From Propionibacteriaceae bacterium (GTDB lineage Bacteria > Actinomycetota > Actinomycetes > Propionibacteriales > Propionibacteriaceae): DNA of 64,000 bases. Location of the stretch: assembly GCA_025965155.1 (NCBI GenBank), contig JAOPXN010000084.1, forward strand, positions 1-64,000, written 5' to 3'. Both the position numbers and the translations under genes were made by a program. Shown here piece after piece: positions 34,357-43,246 of this stretch. Positions within the stretch are counted from its first letter, which is position 1. Each line of letters begins with the position of its first letter. Under the pieces are notes generated by a model, which saw nothing but the letters and a program-made list of their open reading frames with translations, ran no database searches and was not told where the DNA came from.

Positions 34357-35532
34357 ATGCAGGACCCGCATTCTTCGACAGCTGACCATCTCCTCCCTCT
34401 GATCCGCAAGGCGCTCGACCGGGTCAACGACCCGGAGATCCGCCGACCCATCACCGACCTAGGCATGGTGGCGGCGCTCGACGTCAGCGATGCTGGCCTG
34501 GTCCGGGTCGAGGTGCTGCTGACCGTGGCCGGCTGCCCGATGAAGGACACGTTGCGACGTGAGGTCACCGCCGCGGTGCTCGGCGTCAACGGTGTGACTG
34601 AGGTACAGGTTGACCTCGGGGTGATGTCGGACCAGCAGCGAGGCGCGCTGCGTGAGCTGCTGAAGGGCGGCCAGGTCGACAAGGAGATCCCCTTCGCCCG
34701 ACCGGGCTCCCTGACGCAGGTCATCGCCATCGCATCCGGGAAAGGCGGCGTCGGTAAGTCGTCGGTGACCGTCAACCTCGCGATGGCGCTGGCACGGCGC
34801 GGACGCAGCGTCGGAGTGCTGGACGCCGACATCTACGGGCACTCCATCCCGGCCATGCTCGGCGTCGCCGATGCCCGACCGACCTCGGTCGAGGACATGA
34901 TCATGCCGGTGCCGACCAACGGGCTGAAGGTCATCTCGATCGGAATGTTGAAGCCACGGCGTGACCAGGTGGTGGCCTGGCGCGGCCCGATCCTTGACCG
35001 GGCACTGACTCAGATGCTTTCGGACGTGTACTGGGGCGACCTGGACTTCCTGCTGCTCGACCTCCCGCCGGGCACCGGCGATGTGGCCATCTCGCTCGGC
35101 CAGAAGCTGCCGAACGCAGAGGTGCTCGTGGTGACCACCCCTCAGCAGGCTGCCGCCGAGGTGGCCGAGCGCGCCGGCACCATGGCGTCGATGATGAACC
35201 AGCGAGTCGTCGGCGTGGTGGAGAACATGTCGTTCCTCGAGGTCTCCTGCCCGCACTGCCACCGACCGCACCGCTACGACGTGTTCGGGACCGGAGGCGG
35301 CCAGGAGACGGCGGCCACGCTCAGCGCACGCCTGGGCTATGCCGTTCCGCTGCTGGCCCAGATCCCGCTGGACCCCCAGCTGCGCGCCGGCGGAGACGAC
35401 GGTACCCCGATCGTGGTCGGAGCTCCCGACCAGCCGGCAGCCCGGGCGCTGGATGAGCTAGCCGGCTCCCTGGCCGCTAGGGGTCGAGGCTTGCTGGGCC
35501 GTCAGCTCGGACTGGCGCCGGCCGGACGGTAG
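34357..35532 (+). CDS. mrp: Mrp/ApbC iron-sulfur cluster carrier ATPase
   Basis: A 391-aa P-loop NTPase that carries and delivers Fe-S clusters. An N-terminal MIP18/DUF59 domain (about 10-90; VAGCPMKDTLRREV has its conserved Cys60) precedes the deviant Walker A SGKGGVGKSS at 127-136 and LDADIYGHSIPAMLG. The cluster-binding CPHC lies near 296-299 (EVSCPHCHRPH). It converges on tatB, 17 bp apart. The arrangement mrp opposite tatB-htrA-sigE matches mycobacterial order. Confidence 0.95.
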   Translation: MQDPHSSTADHLLPLIRKALDRVNDPEIRRPITDLGMVAALDVSDAGLVRVEVLLTVAGCPMKDTLRREVTAAVLGVNGVTEVQVDLGVMSDQQRGALRELLKGGQVDKEIPFARPGSLTQVIAIASGKGGVGKSSVTVNLAMALARRGRSVGVLDADIYGHSIPAMLGVADARPTSVEDMIMPVPTNGLKVISIGMLKPRRDQVVAWRGPILDRALTQMLSDVYWGDLDFLLLDLPPGTGDVAISLGQKLPNAEVLVVTTPQQAAAEVAERAGTMASMMNQRVVGVVENMSFLEVSCPHCHRPHRYDVFGTGGGQETAATLSARLGYAVPLLAQIPLDPQLRAGGDDGTPIVVGAPDQPAARALDELAGSLAARGRGLLGRQLGLAPAGR

Positions 35533-35549
35533 CGTTTCCGCGCCTCCAC

Positions 35550-35975
35550 TCAGGTTGCGTCCGGGTCGAAAGGGGTCAGCGGCCGGGCCGGTGTGGCGCC
35601 CGCCAGCACGTGGCGGGGGCCGCCCGCACTGCCACCCTTGGCGCTGTTGAGCGCGTCGGTGACCGCTTTGCTCGCACCCACTCCACCAGCCGTGGCATCG
35701 GTGAAGTCTTTCTTGACATCTGCCACGATCGGGTCGACCTCGTCGAGCAGATGCTTCTGCAGGAAGGTCTTCGGATTGAGGTCGCGCAGGTCGATGTCCT
35801 CGAAACCGGGCCCGAGCTCCTTGCTCAGCTGTTCCTGTGCGCTGCCCGCCATGGTGCGGATATAGCGGAGCAGCCTGGCCGCTTTGCGGGCGAACTCGGG
35901 CAGCTTCTCGGGCCCGAACAAGATCACGGCGGCCACGAGGAGCAGCAGGAACTCGGGGGCGCCTATGTCGAACAT
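35550..35975 (-). CDS. tatB: Sec-independent (Tat) translocase subunit TatB
   Basis: A 141-aa membrane protein of the twin-arginine export system. One N-terminal transmembrane helix (about 7-21: PEFLLLLVAAVILFG) ends at the PEKLPEFARKA hinge, followed by an amphipathic helix and a charged, disordered tail. The glutamate-containing N-terminus MFDIGAPE is the TatB signature. It is the last gene of the sigE cluster, nine bases after htrA. TatB recognises signal peptides of folded cargo; TatA/C must lie elsewhere. Confidence 0.94.
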   Translation of the reverse strand: MFDIGAPEFLLLLVAAVILFGPEKLPEFARKAARLLRYIRTMAGSAQEQLSKELGPGFEDIDLRDLNPKTFLQKHLLDEVDPIVADVKKDFTDATAGGVGASKAVTDALNSAKGGSAGGPRHVLAGATPARPLTPFDPDAT

Positions 35976-35984
35976 GGGGTCACG

Positions 35985-37481
35985 TTAGCCTTCCTTGCTC
36001 CCCAGCGTGACCCGAGCCTCGCCGGTGGAACGGTCACGCTTGTAACCAAGTTTGATGACGTCGCCGGGACGATGGGTGCGAATGGCAACGATCAGCTGTT
36101 CAATGTCGGTCACTGGCTTACCGTCGATGCTGGTGATGACGTCGCCCTCTCGCAGCCCTGCGTCATCGGCCGGCCCACCGGACTCCACCGTGCTGAGCTT
36201 CGCCCCGCCATTGTCGGTGGTGCTGCTGACGTTGGCGCCGATCACCGGATAGGTCGCCTTGCCGTTCTTGATCAGCTGGGCGCCGATGTCCATGGCCTGG
36301 TTGATCGGGATGGCGAAACCGAGCCCGATGTTGCCGGACACCTCCTGCGACTGACCCAGGGTCAGGATCGCCGAGTTGACTCCGACCACCCGCGCCGCCG
36401 CGTCGATCAGCGGGCCGCCGGAGTTGCCCGGGTTGATCGGCGCATCGGTCTGGATGGCGTCGATGTAGGCCGAGGGGTCATCCGCACTATTGGCACCGCT
36501 GACAACCACCGGACGGTTCCGGGAGCTGATGATGCCCTTGGTGACGGTACCGGGCAGGGCCAGTGGAGCGCCGACTGCGATCACTGTCTCGCCGACCTGG
36601 GCACCGTCGGAGTCACCTACCTGCATCGGGACCAGCGAACGGGACGCAGCGACCTTGATCACGGCGAGGTCATAGCTGGGACTGCGGCCGACGATCTTGG
36701 CTCGGGCCCGGCTCCCGTCGTTGAAGACAACCTCGATCCGACCCCCGTCCGCTGCACCTTGAACCACGTGGTTGTTGGTCATGATGCGACCGTTGGTGTC
36801 CAGCACGAAGCCGGAACCGGTGGCAGCGTCGGACCCCGTGCCGGACCTGATCATCACAGTGCTCGGCAGCACTGTCTTGGCGATCTCGACCGTGTTGGCC
36901 TCTGCCGGTGCCGGGGTCAGCGGGGCCCCGGTACCGGCACGCGACGGCGCGGGCGCCGAGCTGGCCGCCGGCTCCGCGCTCAGTTCGGCCAGCTTCGAAC
37001 CACCGAAGCCGGCGGCGGTACCGATGACGAGCGCGGTCAGAGCCGCGACCCCGACCACGGCGGCTGCCCGCATCGGACGCCTGTTCCGCGCAGCCGGGGG
37101 GTAGCCCAGGTAGCTAGGGTGCGGCTGGAGGCCGACGACACCGGGTGGCGCCGGAAACGGGTTCTGGCTGCGGGGCGGTTCGTAGCCGCGGTACGCCGGT
37201 CCCGGGAGGCCGCTAGTCATCTGGCCCGGTCCCGGAGGGCCGCTAGTCAGGTGACCCGGTCCCGGAGGGCCGCTAGTCAGGTGGCCCGGTCCCGGAGGGC
37301 CGCTCGGCGGGTGGGGCGCTCCTGGAGCGTACGACGGATCGACTCGCGGGATCGGCTGGGTGTCGTCGTCCTCCACCGAACCAGGCGCGCCGCCCGACCC
37401 GGGCCCAAAGGGACCGTAGTACTGCGGTTGCTGCGGATTGCCCCCCGGCTCCCCGCCGTACCGGCGGTTTTCTTCCACCAT
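35985..37481 (-). CDS. htrA: HtrA-family membrane-anchored serine protease
   Basis: A 498-aa envelope protease/chaperone. The cytoplasmic N-terminal 135 residues are Pro/Gly-rich, including four 10-residue repeats (61-100). A transmembrane helix follows (about 137-158), then the trypsin-like domain with His238 (NNHVVQG), Asp271 (SYDLAVI) and Ser354 (PGNSGGP), and a C-terminal PDZ domain (about 400-490). Four bases into the gap after the anti-sigma stop, it is part of the sigE operon, as expected for a protein-quality protease controlled by envelope stress. It may also process the anti-sigma factor. Confidence 0.95.
   Translation of the reverse strand: MVEENRRYGGEPGGNPQQPQYYGPFGPGSGGAPGSVEDDDTQPIPRVDPSYAPGAPHPPSGPPGPGHLTSGPPGPGHLTSGPPGPGQMTSGLPGPAYRGYEPPRSQNPFPAPPGVVGLQPHPSYLGYPPAARNRRPMRAAAVVGVAALTALVIGTAAGFGGSKLAELSAEPAASSAPAPSRAGTGAPLTPAPAEANTVEIAKTVLPSTVMIRSGTGSDAATGSGFVLDTNGRIMTNNHVVQGAADGGRIEVVFNDGSRARAKIVGRSPSYDLAVIKVAASRSLVPMQVGDSDGAQVGETVIAVGAPLALPGTVTKGIISSRNRPVVVSGANSADDPSAYIDAIQTDAPINPGNSGGPLIDAAARVVGVNSAILTLGQSQEVSGNIGLGFAIPINQAMDIGAQLIKNGKATYPVIGANVSSTTDNGGAKLSTVESGGPADDAGLREGDVITSIDGKPVTDIEQLIVAIRTHRPGDVIKLGYKRDRSTGEARVTLGSKEG
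37182..37301 (-). repeat. 30-bp tandem repeat in htrA (four copies)
   Basis: Four adjacent 30-base units encode GPPGPGHLTS twice, then GPPGPGQMTS, then the diverged GLPGPAYRGY. The DNA of the first three is nearly identical, a likely site of copy-number change by slippage. The repeats are in the predicted cytoplasmic tail. Confidence 0.8.
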
Positions 37482-37483
37482 GA

Positions 37484-39001
37484 CTACCCGACTATGCGCT
37501 CGATGATGCGGACCCAGCCCGCGTGGACGCGTTCAATGGTAGTCGGGGTCAGGGTCTTGCCATGAGGCAGCGCTTGCACCGCCTGGGCCAGCAGCGCTGC
37601 CGGCCCATCGGTTACCACCGTGAAGACGGTATCGCCGGACTGCCAGGTGGCCGAGGTCGAAGCCCCGGGCCGTACATAGGCTTGCAGGTCGTTGTCCCAG
37701 CGCGCCTCGGGGCTCGGTGCCGTCAGCCGGCCGCGCTCCTCGAAGACGCTGACGGTGGAGACGCCATCGCTGTACACCATGTGCACGACGGCGGGCTCAG
37801 CCCCGGCTCCGGTACGCAGCCGTACCAGCGACAGCCCCGCCAGCTCGCCGGAGCAGAACCAGCCGTGGCTGCTGAGGTCGTCGACGTGAGACAGCGTGAG
37901 GGTGGCAGTGGTGACCGACGTAGTCAGACTGGGCGGGAGGTGGTTCAGGAACGAGTCCTGACCGCTGGTGATCTGGACGTGTGAGAAGCCGGATGCCAAG
38001 GTCAGGGCGCCGCTCCGGTCGTAGGTCTCGCTCCACAACAACAGTCCCGTCTCGTTGTCCACCCACCAGCGAGCCAGCACGCCGCTGCTGAGGTCCCGCC
38101 GCACGGCCTCCACCATGGTGGCGTGCCGCCCGGCCACCTCGGCGTCGGTGGCGCCGCGGAGGGCGTAGTTGCGCGACAGCAGCGACAGCAGCTCGCGGTC
38201 GATCATTCGGGAGGTGGCACGTTTTCCGACCAACCGCTCGATCGAGGGTTTGTCACCGGTTGGGCGGATGGTCACAGTGCTGCCCAGGCCCGGTTCGAAA
38301 TGCACCGCCACCTTCGTCGAGAGGATGGACCCATCGCGCGGCGCGATCACTACCTGGGTGCCGACGTACCCAACCTCGGTGGCAGTCTGCACGGCGCGTT
38401 CCAGGACGGTCAGCGCCTCCACTGACCCCAGCTGTCGACCCCAGGCCGGGTCCGGAGATCCCACTACCGGCGTGGCGGCACCGGTCAGGTCCGTCGCCGA
38501 AGTCACCATGGCGGCGTTCGCCGCGTCGGTGGCCAGCGGAAACTGGGTCAGTACGGAGGCGAACTCGGTCTGGGCGCGTCCGCTGGGGTCCTTGATGTCT
38601 GTCAGGTCGAGCACCGGGGCGGCGGCGTACCCGATGCCCCCGGCGGTGGCGACCAGCGATCCCAGCACGATGGTTACTGCGGTGGTGCGAAGGCGCAACG
38701 TACGCCGGGCATTCGGCAGCGCACCCGGCCGGGTGCGCCGGAATGGTCGGATCCACAGTGGTGCCGTCGCCTCGGCGCCGGCAATGGAGACCAGCCGGCG
38801 AGTGAGCTCCGACGGTGCGGCCGACCCGCCTCGTACGGCGGCCAGCAGGTCACGGACCCGCCGGAGATCCTCGACCTCACGACGACACGCCTCGCAACCC
38901 ACCAGGTGGGCCAGCAGCGACTCCCGGTCCTGGTTGCCGAGTGCTCCGTCGACGTACGCCGACCTGAACTCGGCTAGGCGCTGACACGTCCGTCGCTTCA
39001 C
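37484..39001 (-). CDS. membrane anti-sigma factor fused to an RseB/MucB-like sensor domain
   Basis: A 505-aa single-pass membrane protein. The cytoplasmic zinc anti-sigma domain has Cys6, His32, Cys36 and Cys39 (HLVGCEAC), the ZAS pattern that holds the ECF sigma factor. A transmembrane helix lies at about 105-127. The ~370-residue outer part resembles the LolA/RseB-like fold ([46 protein letters not shown]). This puts sensor and anti-sigma in one chain, whereas E. coli uses separate RseA and RseB. Its GTG overlaps the sigma-factor stop (GTGA), ensuring coupled synthesis; htrA follows after two bases. Confidence 0.88.
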   Translation of the reverse strand: MKRRTCQRLAEFRSAYVDGALGNQDRESLLAHLVGCEACRREVEDLRRVRDLLAAVRGGSAAPSELTRRLVSIAGAEATAPLWIRPFRRTRPGALPNARRTLRLRTTAVTIVLGSLVATAGGIGYAAAPVLDLTDIKDPSGRAQTEFASVLTQFPLATDAANAAMVTSATDLTGAATPVVGSPDPAWGRQLGSVEALTVLERAVQTATEVGYVGTQVVIAPRDGSILSTKVAVHFEPGLGSTVTIRPTGDKPSIERLVGKRATSRMIDRELLSLLSRNYALRGATDAEVAGRHATMVEAVRRDLSSGVLARWWVDNETGLLLWSETYDRSGALTLASGFSHVQITSGQDSFLNHLPPSLTTSVTTATLTLSHVDDLSSHGWFCSGELAGLSLVRLRTGAGAEPAVVHMVYSDGVSTVSVFEERGRLTAPSPEARWDNDLQAYVRPGASTSATWQSGDTVFTVVTDGPAALLAQAVQALPHGKTLTPTTIERVHAGWVRIIERIVG

Positions 39002-39657
39002 CGCGTCCTCGCAGGTAGCAGACCTCTCCTGCGGTCAGCTGGATCCCCGTCCCCGACCTCGACCTCAACGCCGAGATAGCGTTCCCGGTCCCCGGTCGGG
39101 CGGCGGTGGGCCAGCGCCTTGCGCAGCTGGGCGCGGCCACGGTGGATCCGGCTGCGTACCGTGCCGATCTTGATATCCAGCACGCTGGCGATTTCTTCGT
39201 AGCTCAGGCCCTCGATGTCACACAGCACCACGGCGGCGCGGAACTCCGGCGCCAGCGCGGCCAGGGCTCCGGCGACGTCGTGGTCCAGGTCCGCATCCGA
39301 CAGTGCCTCGGACGGACTGGGCCAGCTGCTGGGTAGCCGCTCGGCAGCACCGTCGGCGAGACCGTCGAAACGAATCTTCTGCTTCCGCCGCGCAGAGTCC
39401 AAGAACAGGTTGGTGGTAATCCGGTGCAGCCAGCCCTCGAAGGTGCCGGGCTGGAAACGGTCCAGGGATCGGAAGACGCGGATGAACACATCCTGGGTCA
39501 GGTCCTCGGCGTCGTGCCGGTTCCCGGTCAGCCGGTAGGCGAGGCGGTACACCCGGGCGCTGTGGTCACGGACCACCTCCTCCCAGCTGGGTGGCACCCA
39601 GGGCGAGTCAGCGGGCGCTTGCCAGTCGGAGGGATCGGGCGCCGGCCATGCCGTCAC
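38998..39657 (-). CDS. sigE: ECF RNA polymerase sigma factor, SigE type
   Basis: A 219-aa sigma factor with region 2 (about 29-92: [38 protein letters not shown]) and region 4 (about 135-185: [40 protein letters not shown]). It heads the operon with its anti-sigma, htrA and tatB, the same content as mycobacterial sigE-rseA-htrA-tatB, so an envelope-stress role is expected. GTG 39657 follows AGGAGGGATGACCC, a good ribosome site. The upstream region has GTTCAC repeats. Confidence 0.94.
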   Translation of the reverse strand: MTAWPAPDPSDWQAPADSPWVPPSWEEVVRDHSARVYRLAYRLTGNRHDAEDLTQDVFIRVFRSLDRFQPGTFEGWLHRITTNLFLDSARRKQKIRFDGLADGAAERLPSSWPSPSEALSDADLDHDVAGALAALAPEFRAAVVLCDIEGLSYEEIASVLDIKIGTVRSRIHRGRAQLRKALAHRRPTGDRERYLGVEVEVGDGDPADRRRGLLPARTR

Positions 39658-39743
39658 GGGTCATCCCTCCTGTCCTTCGTTCACCTGTCCGCGGGCGGGG
39701 TTTCAAGGACAGCTACGCGTCATCCTCTCTGACAGTGTGCCGG

Positions 39744-39833
39744 GTGAACCTGGCAGTTGGCTGAGTGAACCCTGTCAAGAGGCTGTGCCGGGACCGTGCT
39801 GGCGCAGGCTGTTCTTCTCCGTACAACGTGAAC
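39744..39833 (-). promoter_or_regulatory. GTTCAC repeats upstream of sigE
   Basis: On the minus strand GTTCAC occurs at 39833-39828, 39770-39765 and 39749-39744; starts are 63 and 21 bases apart, multiples of two helical turns. A TTGACA sits at 39778-39773 beside the middle copy. These could be activator or repressor sites for the sigE operon; PhoP boxes also use GTTCAC units, but with 11-base spacing. Confidence 0.35.
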
Positions 39834-39879
39834 GCTTCACCGGGTGCGGATGTTCCCGACTCCGCCTCGGCGTTCTTCC

Positions 39880-40764
39880 TCAGAGGCCGGCAGCCGCCAG
39901 ACACCGAGCCAGCGCCTGCTTCTCGGCCTCGGTCGCGTTGACCAGCGGCAGCCGGAGACCGCCGACGCCGCGGCCCTGCAGCTCCAGCCCCGCCTTCACC
40001 AAGATGCAGCCCTGGGTGGCGAAGATCCCGGTGAAGATCGGCAGCAGCTGCTGGTGCAGCCGCAGCGCGGTGGACACGTCGCCGGCCAGGTACGCCTCAA
40101 TCATCTGCTTGGTCTCGCACCCGCTGAAGTGGGTCGACGTGCCGACGACGCCGACGGCACCGACAGACAGCAGCGGCAGCGTTAACGCGTCCTCACCGGA
40201 GTAGTAGGCCAGATCGGTCTCGGCGATGACCTTGGACGAGGCCGCCAGGTCGCCCTTGGCATCTTTGACGGCGACGATCCTGGGGTGCTCGGCGAGTCGC
40301 AGCATGGTGTCGGTGGCGATCGGGATCCCGGCCCGGTGAGGGATGTCGTAGAGCATCACCGGCAGCTCGGTGCTGTCGGCGACGGTGCTGAAGTGTTGGA
40401 CCAACCCGCTCTGCGGCGGCTTGGAGTAGTACGGGGTGACGACCAGAATGCCGTCGGCGCCTGCGGCGGCCGCCTCCTGCGCGGTCTGCACGGTGTGCCG
40501 GGTGTCGAAGCTGCCGACCCCGGCGATGACAGCAGCCCGGTCCCCCACCGCAGCGATCACCGCCGCGAGCAGGGCAGTCTTCTCGGCATTGGTTGTGGTC
40601 GGCGACTCACCGGTGGTGCCGCTCACCACCAACCCGTCGTGGCCCAGCTCATCGACCAGGTAGCTCGCGAGCGCCGCTGCGCCGTCCAGGTCGAGAGCAC
40701 CGTCGGCGTCGAACGGGGTCACCATCGCACTGAGCAGGCGACCGAAGGGCGGCTGGGCTGGCAT
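39880..40764 (-). CDS. dapA: 4-hydroxy-tetrahydrodipicolinate synthase
   Basis: A 294-aa TIM-barrel enzyme condensing pyruvate with aspartate semialdehyde, the first step specific to lysine/diaminopimelate synthesis. The Schiff-base Lys167 is in VAVKDAKGD; Thr50/Thr51 (SGTTGES) and Tyr139 (LYDIPHRAG) complete the active site. ATG 40764 is chosen because TACAAT precedes it by seven bases; the in-frame extension to 40821 is not supported. Other DAP genes (dapE, dapD, dapC) lie 6.5-11 kb away in the same window. Confidence 0.95.
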   Translation of the reverse strand: MPAQPPFGRLLSAMVTPFDADGALDLDGAAALASYLVDELGHDGLVVSGTTGESPTTTNAEKTALLAAVIAAVGDRAAVIAGVGSFDTRHTVQTAQEAAAAGADGILVVTPYYSKPPQSGLVQHFSTVADSTELPVMLYDIPHRAGIPIATDTMLRLAEHPRIVAVKDAKGDLAASSKVIAETDLAYYSGEDALTLPLLSVGAVGVVGTSTHFSGCETKQMIEAYLAGDVSTALRLHQQLLPIFTGIFATQGCILVKAGLELQGRGVGGLRLPLVNATEAEKQALARCLAAAGL

Positions 40765-40771
40765 AGCAGAG

Positions 40772-40777
40772 ATTGTA
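40772..40777 (-). promoter_or_regulatory. -10 hexamer of dapA
   Basis: TACAAT on the minus strand, seven bases before ATG 40764; it removes the 19-residue longer N-terminus. Confidence 0.45.
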
Positions 40778-40838
40778 GTGCCGCGGCGACCGGAGCATCG
40801 CGGCTGACGGGCCGCGTGCACATCCCCGCCGGATTCGC

Positions 40839-41066
40839 CTACCGCGACGCCGGGGTGATCATGACCAACGGGTCGCCGTCGTTGACAACATCCCCAGCGG
40901 ACACACTGATCTCGCTCACGGTGCCGGCCACTTCGGCTAGTACCGGGATCTCCATCTTCATCGACTCCAAGATCACCACTGGGTCATCGGCCGCCACGGT
41001 GTCGCCGATCTTGACCTCCACCAGGAGGACTGCTGCGACTAGTTCGGCTACGACCGTATGGCTCAT
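40839..41066 (-). CDS. biotin/lipoyl-attachment carrier protein (TB7.3-like)
   Basis: A 75-aa single biotinyl domain. The modification site is Lys37 in ESMKMEIPV, flanked by AEVAGTVSEISVSAGDVV, as in the free-standing M. tuberculosis biotinylated protein TB7.3. It would carry CO2 for an acyl-CoA carboxylase or serve an unknown partner. The frame remains open for 290 codons upstream, but TACGAT at 41073-41078 sits six bases before ATG 41066 and the domain is complete. It is divergent from the O-methyltransferase gene, whose promoter shares the 82-bp spacer. Confidence 0.9.
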   Translation of the reverse strand: MSHTVVAELVAAVLLVEVKIGDTVAADDPVVILESMKMEIPVLAEVAGTVSEISVSAGDVVNDGDPLVMITPASR

Positions 41067-41072
41067 GAGCAC

Positions 41073-41078
41073 ATCGTA
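41073..41078 (-). promoter_or_regulatory. -10 hexamer of the biotin-carrier gene
   Basis: TACGAT on the minus strand, six bases before ATG 41066. It fixes the product at 75 residues. Confidence 0.4.
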
Positions 41079-41135
41079 GAACCCATGGACCTCCGCAGGC
41101 GGACCTGACGGTGTGTGCACCGCTGGCGCTTTCGC

Positions 41136-41141
41136 TAGGCT
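41136..41141 (+). promoter_or_regulatory. -10 hexamer of the O-methyltransferase gene
   Basis: TAGGCT seven bases before GTG 41149. Confidence 0.4.
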
Positions 41142-41148
41142 GAGCCCC

Positions 41149-41811
41149 GTGAACGCCTCCTCCGCCAAGTCGCCCGCCAAGTCCGCCCCGAAGGCAGCAT
41201 CGTGGGCGTACGCCGAAGACTTCGTCGACGAGAACGAAGCGGGCGCGGCTGCCCGGGCGAATGCAACCGAACTCGGGCTCGAGCCGTTGGCCCGGGGTAC
41301 GGCCAGCGCCCTGACGCTGCTGGCCAAGGCCGTCCAGGCCCGTGCGGTAGTGGAGATCGGCACCGGCTCGGGCGCCTCCGGCCTGGCACTGTTCGCCGGG
41401 ATGACGCCAGACGGGGTACTGACCAGCGTTGACATCGAGCCGGAGCACCAGCAGCTGGCTCGGCGTTCCTTCATCTCGGTGGGTATCCGCACCCAGCGGT
41501 TCCGGCTGATCGCCGGTGCCGCGCTCACCGTACTACCGAAGCTCAGCGACGGCGCGTACGACCTGGTGTTCATCGACGCCGACAAGCTCGAGTACGCCGA
41601 GTACGTCGAACAGGGCCTGAGGCTGCTGCGGCACGGCGGCATGCTGGTGGTCAACGACTCGCTCTGGCACGACCGAGTCGCAGACCCGGGCAACACCGAC
41701 GACGAGACGGATGCGATCCGGGACGCGCTGAGCATCGTGTCCGAGAACGACGACCTGGTCTCCGCGCTGCTGCCGGTCGGCAACGGTCTGCTCGTCGCCG
41801 TGAAGCGCTGA
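41149..41811 (+). CDS. O-methyltransferase (Rv1220c-like)
   Basis: A 220-aa SAM-dependent class I methyltransferase of the catechol/caffeoyl-CoA type. Motif I is VVEIGTGSGASGLALF (about 65-80), the acidic loop SVDIEPEH follows, and the metal-linked DLVFIDADKLEY lies at about 135-146. The substrate is unknown; the mycobacterial homologue is encoded beside sigE, and here it is 1.5 kb from sigE. The start is set by the -10 hexamer. It converges on glgC 30 bp downstream. Confidence 0.88.
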   Translation: MNASSAKSPAKSAPKAASWAYAEDFVDENEAGAAARANATELGLEPLARGTASALTLLAKAVQARAVVEIGTGSGASGLALFAGMTPDGVLTSVDIEPEHQQLARRSFISVGIRTQRFRLIAGAALTVLPKLSDGAYDLVFIDADKLEYAEYVEQGLRLLRHGGMLVVNDSLWHDRVADPGNTDDETDAIRDALSIVSENDDLVSALLPVGNGLLVAVKR

Positions 41812-41841
41812 CCCGAGCAGGTCGAACAGCAGGCTGGCCGG

Positions 41842-43068
41842 CTAGGCCGGCGTGACGGTGATGCCCTTGCCGACGATGGTGATCCCACCCTCGGAAACGG
41901 TGTAGCCGCGGGCAAGATCGGCTTTGGGGTCAACCCCGATCTCGCACCCGTCCGGAACCACCACGTTCTTGTCCAGGATCGCTCGCCGGACCGTCGCCCG
42001 GGGGCCGATCTGAACGTTGCTCAAGATCACCGACTCCTCGATGGTTGCACCCTCCAGGGCCCGCACATTGGGCGACAGCACCGAGCGGTCCACCGAAGCG
42101 CCCGAGATGATGCTGCCAGGGCTGACGATGGAGTCCTCAGCGCGACCCTTGAGCACGAACTTGGCTCCGGGCATCTGCACCGGATAGGTCCAGATCGGCC
42201 ACTCTTCGTTGTACAGGTTGAAAACCGGGTCGACCGAAACCAGGTCCATGTGGGCCTCGTGATACGCGTCGATGGTGCCTACGTCGCGCCAGTAGCTCTT
42301 CTCCCTCCCGCTGGACCCGGGCACCTGGTTGGCGGTGAAGTCGTACACCTGGGCCTCACCGCGGGACACGAACGAAGGGATGATGTCGCCACCCATATCG
42401 TGCCGCGAGTCGATCTGCTCCGCATCGGACTTCAACGCCTCGATCAGAGCGTCGGTGGAAAAAATGTAGTTTCCCATCGACGCAAAGGAGGACTCGGGGT
42501 CGTCCGAAAGGCCGGGCGGGTCAGCCGGCTTCTCCAGGAAGTTCTTGATCTTGTTGTCCGCACCGGCATCGATCACCCCGAAGGCGCTGGCCTGGTTCCG
42601 TGGGACCCGGATGCCGGCCACCGTGCAGCCCAGACCTCCGTCGATGTGGGCGTCGACCATCTGGGAGACGTCCATCCGGTAGATGTTGTCGGCACCGAAG
42701 ACCACGACGTAGTCGGGGTCTTCGTCACGGATCAGGTTCATCGACTGGAAGATCGCGTCGGCGCTGCCCTGGTACCACCGGGGGCCGAGTCGCTGCTGAG
42801 CCGGCACCGGGGTCACGTAGTTCCCCAGCATGGTCGACATCCGCCAGGTCAAGGAGATGTGCCGGTCGAGTGAGTGGGACTTGTACTGGGTGAGTACGCA
42901 GATCTGCCGAAGCCCGGCGTTGGCCAGGTTCGACAAGACGTAGTCGATCAGTCGGTAGGTTCCTCCGAACGGCACTGCGGGCTTTGCCCGATCCATGGTC
43001 AGCGGCATCAGCCGCTTCCCCTCCCCGCCGGCGAGAACAATTGCCAGTACCTTCGGTCGCGCTGCCAT
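41842..43068 (-). CDS. glgC: glucose-1-phosphate adenylyltransferase
   Basis: A 408-aa enzyme that makes ADP-glucose, the first committed step of glycogen synthesis. The nucleotidyltransferase domain starts with [16 protein letters not shown] (about 9-24); [15 protein letters not shown] (substrate site) and SYWRDVGT follow, then a left-handed beta-helix domain (about 290-408). ATG 43068 is supported by TAGGTT at 43076-43081, with TTGTCC 18 bases farther as -35. The longer upstream frame overlaps the divergent glgA and is rejected. Confidence 0.95.
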   Translation of the reverse strand: MAARPKVLAIVLAGGEGKRLMPLTMDRAKPAVPFGGTYRLIDYVLSNLANAGLRQICVLTQYKSHSLDRHISLTWRMSTMLGNYVTPVPAQQRLGPRWYQGSADAIFQSMNLIRDEDPDYVVVFGADNIYRMDVSQMVDAHIDGGLGCTVAGIRVPRNQASAFGVIDAGADNKIKNFLEKPADPPGLSDDPESSFASMGNYIFSTDALIEALKSDAEQIDSRHDMGGDIIPSFVSRGEAQVYDFTANQVPGSSGREKSYWRDVGTIDAYHEAHMDLVSVDPVFNLYNEEWPIWTYPVQMPGAKFVLKGRAEDSIVSPGSIISGASVDRSVLSPNVRALEGATIEESVILSNVQIGPRATVRRAILDKNVVVPDGCEIGVDPKADLARGYTVSEGGITIVGKGITVTPA

Positions 43069-43075
43069 GTGACTG

Positions 43076-43081
43076 AACCTA
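43076..43081 (-). promoter_or_regulatory. -10 hexamer of glgC
   Basis: TAGGTT on the minus strand, seven bases before ATG 43068, with TTGTCC as -35 at a spacing of 18. Confidence 0.5.
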
Positions 43082-43198
43082 GGGGTATCGGGCCATGTGG
43101 GACAAGAGGCGCGCCAGATCAGTCCGACCGGCAGAGCCAGCAGCCGCCCACCGAGCGGCCCCGGGACCTTCTCAGCCCTGCGCACGTGTGGCACCATT

Positions 43199-43246
43199 CG
43201 ATCCATGACGACTCCATCGGGGCGATCCATGACGACTCCATCGGGC
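43199..43246 (+). repeat. 24-bp tandem duplication across the glgA start codon
   Basis: Two adjacent 24-base units (23 of 24 bases identical) each contain CCATGACGACTCCATCGGG. The result is two in-frame start codons (43205 and 43229) and the peptide MTTPSGRS followed by MTTPSGDD. Confidence 0.85.

Noticed and set aside
35526-35575. Terminator between mrp and tatB
   Set aside because: CCGGACG and CGTCCGG could pair, but they are ~29 bases apart and partly inside the coding ends. Too weak to call.
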